DNA of 5,272 bases from Thermoplasmata archaeon (lineage in GTDB: Archaea; Thermoplasmatota; Thermoplasmata; Lutacidiplasmatales; UBA184), in assembly GCA_030039715.1 (NCBI GenBank), contig JASHVA010000140.1:1-5272 (forward strand), read 5' to 3'. Below, in pieces: positions 1 through 5,106 of this stretch. The notes below the pieces were generated by a model that did not search any database, was not told the origin of the DNA, and saw only the letters and a list, made by a program, of their open reading frames with translations. The position numbers were made by a program, and so were the translations under genes. Position 1 is the stretch's first letter; every line of letters starts with the position of its first letter.

Positions 1-884
1 TCGCCCGGACCGGCGCGGTCGATCGCCTCGACCGGCTTCGCCCAGTCGCCGTCCCGCGTCACGACCGTGACCGCAGGGCCGGCCACGCGAACGTTCCGGT
101 CCTTGAGGTGGGGGACGATCCCGTGCATCGCGCCCTTGCGCTGGAGGGCGTCCGTGACGTTGGGGCTCGAGACCTTGAGGAAGGCGGCCCGGATCTCGTC
201 GCCGCCGTACCGACGGAAGTGCTCGGTGGCCACCGCGCGTTGCGTAGCGATCGCCTCGCGGATCTGGCGTGTCGCCTCCGCGATGTGGGGACTCTTCGTG
301 ATCGCGCCGCCCACGATCAGGATCTGAGCTCCGGCCTTGACGGCCCCCGCCACCGACTCGGAGTTGAGACCGCCCGCGACGGCGACCGGAATGGGGGAGT
401 CCTTCGCGAGCTCGGCGAGGAGCGCGAACGGGGTCTTCGCCTGCATCTGCATGTCGATCCCGACGTGCCAGCAGACCGCGGCGGCACCGAGCTCGGCCGC
501 CCGCTTCGCTCGGGCGATCGGGTCCGCGACGCCGAGGAGGTCGACGACGATCTCGGCGCCGTAGAGCTCCCCTCCCCGGACCCCGTCCGCGATGGTGTCG
601 TCGTCCGCGGCGCCGAGGATCGTGACGAGGTCGGCGCCGGCCTTGGCGGCGATCTCGACCTCGAAGGCACCGGTGTCCATCACCTTCATGTCGGCGACGA
701 TCCGCTTGTCGGGGAACGACTTCTTCAGCTCGCGGACGGCGTCCAGCCCCTCGCTCTTGATGAGCGGCGTCCCGGCCTCGACCCAGTCGGCGCCCCCCTC
801 CACCGCCTCCTTCGCGGCGGTCACGGCGCGGGAGAGGTTCTCGAAGTCGAGCGCGACCTGAAGAACGGGGCGGTCGAGGCGCAT
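1..884 (-). CDS. Bifunctional 3-hexulose-6-phosphate synthase / RraA-like domain protein (3' end cut by window)
   Basis: I read 294 codons from ATG at 884 to the left edge with no stop, so the C-terminus is missing. Residues 1-210 are an orotidine-decarboxylase-superfamily TIM barrel of the HPS type: ALDF (D13), EAGTPLIK at 36-43, the D-x-K-x-x-D metal/substrate motif at 65-70 (DMKVMD), WHVGIDMQ at 139-146, VAVAGGL at 167-173 and IVGGAIT at 190-196. The family condenses formaldehyde with ribulose 5-phosphate, or runs in reverse to supply pentoses in archaea lacking the oxidative pentose phosphate route. From about residue 225 an RraA/aldolase-like domain begins (SSPNVTDALQRKGAMHGI, VAGPAVTVV, EAIDRAGPG). 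This fusion is established in archaea; the role of its second half is uncertain. The isomerase PHI is not in the window. There is no Shine-Dalgarno, and a TATA-like box at the right distance suggests a leaderless mRNA. The enzyme should be cytosolic. Confidence 0.93.
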   Translation of the reverse strand, partial: MRLDRPVLQVALDFENLSRAVTAAKEAVEGGADWVEAGTPLIKSEGLDAVRELKKSFPDKRIVADMKVMDTGAFEVEIAAKAGADLVTILGAADDDTIADGVRGGELYGAEIVVDLLGVADPIARAKRAAELGAAAVCWHVGIDMQMQAKTPFALLAELAKDSPIPVAVAGGLNSESVAGAVKAGAQILIVGGAITKSPHIAEATRQIREAIATQRAVATEHFRRYGGDEIRAAFLKVSSPNVTDALQRKGAMHGIVPHLKDRNVRVAGPAVTVVTRDGDWAKPVEAIDRAGPG

Positions 885-899
885 TGCCGATAGCAGAAA

Positions 900-1826
900 G
901 TGTCCCGTAATAACCGTGGCCGGCCGTCACCGGGGGCCGTGCCTCGGTCGAACGGAGCCCGTCTGCGGCTGATCCACGGCGACGCGCGACGACTGGACCC
1001 GGTCGCCACGGGGTCCGTCCATCTCGTGGTCACTTCGCCGCCGTACCCGATGATCCCCCAATGGGACGGGCTCTTCCGCCGGCTGGGCGCGACCGACTAT
1101 GCGGGGATGCTCCGGGTGCTCTCCGACGCGTGGGAGGAGTGCCACCGCGTCCTCGTGCCCGGCGGGATCCTCGCCGTGAACATCGGAGACGCCCTGCGGA
1201 CGACCGACGGCGAGTTTCGGCTCTGGCCGAACCACGCGCACACGCTGTCGGCCGCGGAGTCGATCGGCTTTCGACCGCTGCCGTACATCCTGTGGAAGAA
1301 GCCGACGAACAAGCCGAACGCTTTCCTCGGTTCGGGGTTCGTCCCGCCGAACGCCTACGTCACGCTCGACTGCGAGTACGTGCTCCTCTTCCGCAAAGGT
1401 CCGCTGCGCCGGCTCCCACCGCACGACCCGGCGCGGGCCGCCAGCCGATACTCTCGCGCGGAACGCGACCGGTGGTTCAGCCAGGTCTGGGCCGACATCA
1501 AGGGGGCCCCGCAGCAGAGCGCCCGAGGCCGCAGCGGCGCCTTCCCCGCGACCGTCCCGGAGCGTCTCGTCCGGATGTTCTCCCTCGTCGGCGAGACCGT
1601 CCTCGACCCGTTCGCGGGCACCGGGACCACGGCCCGGGCCGCCCTGGAGGCCGGCCGTCAGGCGATCGCGGTGGAGTGGGACGACGTGACCTACCGGGAG
1701 CTCCACGCTCGGGCGCGCCGCGAACGGTGGGGCGAGATCACTCCGGGGGGAGCGCGCGGGGGCGCGCGCGGTGCGCGACCTCGTCGTCGACGGCCTGCCG
1801 GAGGTACTGGAGCGCGGACGGGCTGA
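900..1826 (+). CDS. Beta-class site-specific DNA methyltransferase, probably N4-cytosine, CTAG-like family
   Basis: It is predicted to transfer a methyl group from AdoMet to a base in a specific DNA site. From GTG 900 the 308-residue product has catalytic motif IV TSPPY at 45-49, then a recognition region, then the AdoMet-binding motif DPFAGTGTT at 236-244 and the acidic E259 after strand 2. This IV-before-I order defines the beta class, and TSPPY favours N4-cytosine over N6-adenine. The pieces TSPPYPMI-x-x-WD, VNIGDA-x-R-T-x-DG, GSG-x-x-PPNAYVTL, EYVL-x-FR and RWFS-x-VW match my memory of the archaeal CTAG (Zim/MthZI-type) enzymes. The start is uncertain. GTG 900 is only 15 bases from the divergent HPS start and would place the TATA-like box inside the gene; GTG 939 gives a 295-residue protein starting just before the conserved RLRLIHGDA. 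Residues after about 280 are Arg/Gly-rich and overlap the convergent gene for 89 bases. No cognate endonuclease is adjacent. The general function is firm and the target is inferred. Confidence 0.9.
   Translation: MSRNNRGRPSPGAVPRSNGARLRLIHGDARRLDPVATGSVHLVVTSPPYPMIPQWDGLFRRLGATDYAGMLRVLSDAWEECHRVLVPGGILAVNIGDALRTTDGEFRLWPNHAHTLSAAESIGFRPLPYILWKKPTNKPNAFLGSGFVPPNAYVTLDCEYVLLFRKGPLRRLPPHDPARAASRYSRAERDRWFSQVWADIKGAPQQSARGRSGAFPATVPERLVRMFSLVGETVLDPFAGTGTTARAALEAGRQAIAVEWDDVTYRELHARARRERWGEITPGGARGGARGARPRRRRPAGGTGARTG
908..913 (-). promoter_or_regulatory. TATA-like box for the HPS/RraA gene
   Basis: On the minus strand the hexamer TTATTA lies 24-29 bases upstream of the HPS ATG (884). This is where an archaeal TATA box sits when transcription begins at the start codon. 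It is one of very few AT-only hexamers in this GC-rich window, and the gene has no Shine-Dalgarno, which agrees with leaderless expression. No clear purine-rich BRE is visible next to it. On the plus strand the same bases (TAATAA) lie 26-31 bases upstream of the alternative GTG at 939, so the element could serve both divergent genes. This is assigned from position and composition only. Confidence 0.5.
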
Positions 1827-2301
1827 GTCGGTCGAGGTGGAGCAATAGGTAGTGCAGGTAGAGCCGCTCGGGCCGGTGGGACGGCCCGGGGGCGTGTGGG
1901 GGGTTTCCCGGACCCCCCTCGACCTCGGGCCGATGGCGTTCGAGCGTCTCCCGGTGATGTTCGTGCTCGGCCCCGTGGTAGCTCCGGCCGACCTCGCCGA
2001 CGAGCGGCGGGTAGACGTGAGCGACCGGGTCGTAGACGACCGCCTCGGGCGGGGGCCGGCGGGGTGGCGAGGCCCAAGGTGGTCGTTCGGAAGCCGCGGG
2101 CGGGGCGGCCTTGCCTTCGAGGTACGGGTGGACCGGCCGGCTCGGGTCCTGGAGCTCCCCGATCGGGCGACCGGCGACGTCCTCGACGATCGACTTCAGG
2201 TTCCAGCTCGTTTTGCGACGGGCCGGGCCCGCGGACGTCGCTTCCGCGTCCACGGAACGTCGTCCGTCCGCGCCCTCATAAAGGCGCCTCTGGACCCGCA
2301 C
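1738..2301 (-). CDS. His-rich protein of unknown function, last gene of the VirB4 operon
   Basis: I do not recognise this family. The frame gives 187 residues from GTG 2301 (26-base overlap with the ATPase gene) or 171 from GTG 2253 (22-base gap); neither has a Shine-Dalgarno. It has protein-like composition and strong GC at third positions. A conserved-looking N-terminal block (SWNLKSIVEDVAGRPIGEL, 32-50, then HPYLEGK) is followed by a Pro/Arg/Ala-rich linker (65-86). A block EAVVYDPVAHVYPPLVGEVG (86-105) leads into a histidine cluster (H109, H113, H115, H116, H123). The C-terminus is helical (RLYLHYLLLHLDRL-x-PSALQYLRQAVDDEVAHR, 146-178). There is no signal peptide or clear membrane segment, so it is probably cytosolic. 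Its place directly behind the ATPase suggests an accessory factor of the transfer machine, possibly metal-binding; that is inference. Its last 30 or so codons overlap the methyltransferase tail. Confidence 0.68.
   Translation of the reverse strand: MRVQRRLYEGADGRRSVDAEATSAGPARRKTSWNLKSIVEDVAGRPIGELQDPSRPVHPYLEGKAAPPAASERPPWASPPRRPPPEAVVYDPVAHVYPPLVGEVGRSYHGAEHEHHRETLERHRPEVEGGPGNPPHAPGPSHRPERLYLHYLLLHLDRLSPSALQYLRQAVDDEVAHRARPRALPPE
1752..1767. repeat. GC-only inverted repeat in the convergent gene overlap
   Basis: GCGCGC (1752-1757) and GCGCGC (1762-1767) flank a GGGG loop. The six-base arms are perfectly complementary, so RNA from either strand could fold. It lies within the last few codons of the minus-strand His-rich gene and within the Arg/Gly tail of the methyltransferase. 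No T-run follows on either strand, so it is not a classical terminator. In DNA this GC-rich it may be chance. Confidence 0.3.
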
Positions 2302-3955
2302 CGGCTGTCGGCGGGGAGCTCCCGAACGAGGCCGACAGGAACCTCAGTTCGGGGGTCGAAGCGACGACGGCGAGCGGGAGGTGGAGGTCGCCGACCCGCC
2401 AGAGCGATTCGGAGTAGCCGAACTGCTGGGGCAACCGAGCCTTCGGGAGCCACTCCGCCTCCGCCGCGGTGAGCCCGAAGAACGCCCGAGCGTCGGCCGA
2501 GACCTCGGGGAGGCGCAGGAACGCGGTCGCGTAGAGGTTGCGCAGGGTCGCCCGACCCTCGGGCGTCAGGAGGAAGTCGTCCGGCGCCTGGCTGACGAGC
2601 AGCACCCCGGCGGCGAAATGCCGCACGTGACGGACGACGCGGTCGAGGAATTCGGCCGTCGCACGGCTGCGCACGAGGAGATGGGCCTCGTCGATGAGGA
2701 GGATCTTCTCTCCCGGCCGGGAGCGCAGGCGTCCGTAGGCCCAGTCGAGGAGATAGGAGAGGTGGAAGGCCAAGTGGTCCTCCGGGACCCCGCGGAAGTC
2801 GACCGACACCGGTCCGCTCCCCTCCGCGAGCGTCGTCGGCCCGTTGAGTCGGCCGAGGGACCCCGAACGGAACACCTCGAGAAGGCGCGGGAGCCGCCCC
2901 GTCTCCCGCGGTCCGCGCTCGACCTCCCCGAGGAGGTCGTCGAACGTCGGGACCTCGGGCCCCCGGGCGTAGAGCCGGCTCACCGCGGTGTCGAGCGCGA
3001 CCGTCTCGAGGTCGTCGAGGCTGGGAAAGAGCGCGCGGAGCATCGCACCCACGCGGGCGGCCTTCTCCCTCCGGTCCCCTCCCGTGGTCACCGGATCGAG
3101 CGGGTTCAACCGGCCGCGGCCCCCCGCGGCGATCGGGATCACCGAGCCGCCCAGGGATCGGACGAGGCCGGAGAACTCTCCGAGGGGGTCGAGGATCGTG
3201 AACTCCACCCCGGGCCGCATCCATCGGGTGCGCAGGAGAAGGAGGCCGGCGGTGAACGTCTTCCCGGAGCCGGTCGTGCCGAAGATCCCCCACGAATGGC
3301 TGGAGTGCTTCCAGCGGTCGAGGAAGACCGGACTCGCGTCCGAGAGCGCGAGCCCGACCAGCACTCCGCCGGGCTCGAGCACGCTCTCGTCGGCGAACGG
3401 GTAGAGGGACGCGACCGCGTCGGTCGGCAGGGTCTGCCAGTACCCGGTGGGACGGGGTTCCGTTCCCGAGAGCGAGGGGGGCCGGAGGGTCGCTCCGACC
3501 TCGTACCGGGGGATCCGGCTCCGGAATCCCAGCACGGCGAGACGCTCGGCGAGCCGTGAGCGGACCGCCTCCACGCCCGGACGCGAGGTCGACCCGGCGA
3601 CGAGGCGCAGTCCGACCTTCCAGAGCTCCTGGGTCCGCCGGGCGAGCGCCCGTCCGACGTCTTCCGCCGCGGTCCGCTCCGCCTCCAGCTCCGGCGTCTC
3701 GGTCCCTCCGCCCCCGCCGCTCAGCTCCGCCTCCGCCACGGTCCGGGCGCCGTGGACGATCTCGAGCGCCCGCTCGGTCGGGATCCGGTGGAGTTCGCAC
3801 GTCAGGTCGAGGGGCTCGGTCGTCGGGAGGAGCCGGCCGAGGAATCCGAACGGCAGTTCCGCCGGGAACTGGCGGAGCAGGAGCGGGGCACGGTACGTCC
3901 GTCCGCCGCGCCACCACGTGGCGTGCTCCCGAGGACCGTCCGAGTCGTCCGTCAC
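2276..3955 (-). CDS. VirB4/TraC-type ATPase of a type IV secretion (conjugation-like) system
   Basis: The product is 559 residues. Residues 1-75 (YRAPLLLRQFPAELPFGFLG, then TCELHRIPTERALEIV) resemble the second half of a VirB4 N-terminal domain. A glycine run (80-84) and a charged helix (85-120) follow. The RecA-like motor carries Walker A GTTGSGKT at 226-233, ILDPLGEFSG at 254-263, RLNPLD at 282-287, Walker B ILLIDEAH at 418-425 with catalytic E423, and the VLLVSQAPDDFL strand at 451-462. The typical VirB4 C-terminus (FFGLTAAEAEWLP, QQFGYSESLWRVGD, PLAVVASTPE) is present. VirB4 proteins are inner-membrane-associated hexamers that power substrate or pilus assembly. I chose GTG 3955 because it overlaps the preceding stop by four bases (GTGA), has GGAGG just upstream (3960-3964) and marks where protein-like composition begins; longer readings run into another gene. 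It is shorter than a full VirB4 (commonly 600-850), in line with part of its N-terminus lying in the gene at 4341-5105. HerA is less likely given the C-terminal signature. Confidence 0.9.
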   Translation of the reverse strand: MTDDSDGPREHATWWRGGRTYRAPLLLRQFPAELPFGFLGRLLPTTEPLDLTCELHRIPTERALEIVHGARTVAEAELSGGGGGTETPELEAERTAAEDVGRALARRTQELWKVGLRLVAGSTSRPGVEAVRSRLAERLAVLGFRSRIPRYEVGATLRPPSLSGTEPRPTGYWQTLPTDAVASLYPFADESVLEPGGVLVGLALSDASPVFLDRWKHSSHSWGIFGTTGSGKTFTAGLLLLRTRWMRPGVEFTILDPLGEFSGLVRSLGGSVIPIAAGGRGRLNPLDPVTTGGDRREKAARVGAMLRALFPSLDDLETVALDTAVSRLYARGPEVPTFDDLLGEVERGPRETGRLPRLLEVFRSGSLGRLNGPTTLAEGSGPVSVDFRGVPEDHLAFHLSYLLDWAYGRLRSRPGEKILLIDEAHLLVRSRATAEFLDRVVRHVRHFAAGVLLVSQAPDDFLLTPEGRATLRNLYATAFLRLPEVSADARAFFGLTAAEAEWLPKARLPQQFGYSESLWRVGDLHLPLAVVASTPELRFLSASFGSSPPTAGAGPEAPL

Positions 3956-4344
3956 GGAGCCTCCGCGACCGCCCCGAACCTCACGGCGCCCTCGGTGCGT
4001 TCCCGCCACCACATCGGGAGCCACGAGCCGGCGAGCGCGAGGCCGCGGGCCGCCGACCACGGCTCCGGCAGGAAGAGGAACGCCGCCACTCCGGCTCCCA
4101 CGATGGCGAGGGCGAGGGCCGTCGCTCCCGATGCCACGGTCCCGACCGCCCGGCGGTGCGCTCGGGCGGCGGCCCAGCCGGCTCCCGCGAGCGCCGCGAG
4201 CGCGGCGACCAGCCCGTCGAGGTACGGCGCGACGAGGGCGAGGGCGCCTGCGACGATCGCCAGTCCGACCGCCGTCCGGAACGTGTCGAGTTCGACCGCC
4301 CTCCAGCGGTCGGGGAGGGGGCGCCGCCGGCGGCTCCGGGTCAT
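3952..4344 (-). CDS. Small multi-pass membrane protein between PrgI-like and VirB4 genes
   Basis: This is a 130-residue protein with no family that I recognise. It starts with a basic stretch (TRSRRRRPLPDRWR) and then has three strong hydrophobic segments at about 22-40, 42-62 and 68-92. A weaker fourth (98-113, GLALAGSWLPMWW) is followed by a charged tail. The basic N-terminus suggests that end faces the cytosol. ATG 4344 is chosen because it overlaps the preceding TGA by four bases (ATGA) and follows a GGTGGGG stretch; an in-frame ATG 12 bases upstream is less likely. The stop overlaps the VirB4 start (GTGA), so all three genes should be translated together. By position it would be an inner-membrane partner of the ATPase, filling a VirB3-, VirB6- or VirB8-like place. 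That role is inferred from context only. It could be lineage-specific. Confidence 0.82.
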   Translation of the reverse strand: MTRSRRRRPLPDRWRAVELDTFRTAVGLAIVAGALALVAPYLDGLVAALAALAGAGWAAARAHRRAVGTVASGATALALAIVGAGVAAFLFLPEPWSAARGLALAGSWLPMWWRERTEGAVRFGAVAEAP

Positions 4345-5105
4345 GCCCAACCCCACCGGCGCGCCGCCTCGAGGAGCGCGCCGTCCCGCAGCCGCACGGC
4401 CGAGATCCCGAGTTCGTCGAGCCGTTCCGCAAGGGCGGCGGCGCGGCGTTCGAGGTCCGGCACGGCATCCGGTCCGACGCGTTCCGTACCGAGCGCGAGG
4501 TAGACCCGCCGGACCCGGCGCCTCCGGCAGATCATCCGGACGAGCTCCGAGTAGGCGGCCCGGGCCGCCGCGTCCGGTCCCGCTTCCTCGGGCGGAGGCG
4601 GCACGAGGGAGCGGGACCGCATGGGGACCGTGAACACCCAGAACGCCAGCGCCCCGTCGAGCGACCGCAGCACGGAGCGGAACGAATCGAAGCGACGTGC
4701 GAGCTCGACCGGTGGAAGATAGCTGATCGGGGTCCCGCCGGTGCCCAGGATCGCGAGCTGCCGCTCTTCTCCGAGAGGCACGAGCCCCTTCCGAAGCTGC
4801 GAGCGCAGACCCGGGTCGGTCATGGGGCCCGCTCCCGATCGGATCCGGAAGGTCCAGCGGACGAAGGCGAACGCGCGCTCGTCCAGTGCCTCTCCCTCGG
4901 AGCGGACGACGCAGGCGGCGAATCCCGCGAGTACGACGCCCAGCCAGAGGTACGGCCCCGTGAACGGTGCGACGACCGCCCCGACGGCCACGTAGGTGAC
5001 GAACCGCAGCGCGTCGCGTGCGGAGGCGAACGGTCCGAGTCGAAGGCGGCGGTCGAACCGCTCCGGCAACGTGACGACCGGCGGCCCCTCCTCCGCGTCG
5101 GACAT
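4341..5105 (-). CDS. PrgI-like membrane protein with VirB4 N-terminal-like region
   Basis: The product is 254 residues. Residues 12-90 follow the PrgI pattern: a proline-containing lead (LPERFDRRLRLGPFASARDALRF), a hairpin of two membrane segments (about 33-48 and 51-67), and an amphipathic return ending FVRWTFRIRSG. PrgI-family proteins occupy the VirB3-like position beside the VirB4 motor in conjugation systems of Gram-positive bacteria and archaea. Residues 110-170 (EERQLAILGTGGTPISYLPPVELARRFDSFRSVLRSLDGALAFWVFTVPMRSRSL) resemble the first part of a VirB4/TraC N-terminal domain, where a short strand, a helix and an IQI-like strand precede an arginine. The rest (185-254) is a predicted alpha/beta segment with a basic run RRRRVRR (194-200). 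ATG 5105 has GGAGGAG nine bases upstream and lies one base after the previous stop. The PrgI match is by pattern and moderately sure; the VirB4-N reading is less so. Confidence 0.82.
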   Translation of the reverse strand: MSDAEEGPPVVTLPERFDRRLRLGPFASARDALRFVTYVAVGAVVAPFTGPYLWLGVVLAGFAACVVRSEGEALDERAFAFVRWTFRIRSGAGPMTDPGLRSQLRKGLVPLGEERQLAILGTGGTPISYLPPVELARRFDSFRSVLRSLDGALAFWVFTVPMRSRSLVPPPPEEAGPDAAARAAYSELVRMICRRRRVRRVYLALGTERVGPDAVPDLERRAAALAERLDELGISAVRLRDGALLEAARRWGWA

Positions 5106-5106
5106 C

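Noticed and set aside
108..893. Long plus-strand open frame (about 261 codons) opposite the HPS gene
   Set aside because: It is the antisense of a clearly recognisable HPS/RraA fusion. Its composition (Asp, Arg, Gly and Leu runs) is typical of shadows in GC-rich genes and it shows no domain.
927..1706. Minus-strand open frame opposite the methyltransferase
   Set aside because: The plus strand carries all the methyltransferase motifs. The minus frame is rich in Arg, Glu, Gly and Val with no recognisable fold.
1827..1862. Slightly AT-richer patch after the methyltransferase stop, considered as a terminator
   Set aside because: There is no T-run on the plus strand and no stable hairpin, and the bases are codons of the His-rich gene (RLYLHYLLLHLDRL).
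1852..2472. Plus-strand open frame of 206 codons opposite the His-rich gene
   Set aside because: It runs into the opposite strand of the ATPase gene and has an Arg/Gly/Pro-rich translation. The minus-strand frame has more protein-like blocks and fits the operon.
2381..3559. Plus-strand open frame of 392 codons opposite the VirB4 ATPase
   Set aside because: It is antisense to Walker A and Walker B of the ATPase. Its Glu/Arg/Gly-rich composition marks it as a shadow.
3704..3718. Run of five glycine codons in the ATPase gene, considered as a repeat or slippage site
   Set aside because: The codons are mixed and the frame continues normally on both sides. It reads as a flexible linker (residues 80-84).
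3956..4468. Extended N-terminus of the ATPase reading frame up to 4468
   Set aside because: The extra 171 codons are Arg/Pro/Gly-rich and lie out of frame over the membrane protein gene and the end of the PrgI-like gene. GTG 3955 has a GTGA overlap and a GGAGG upstream.
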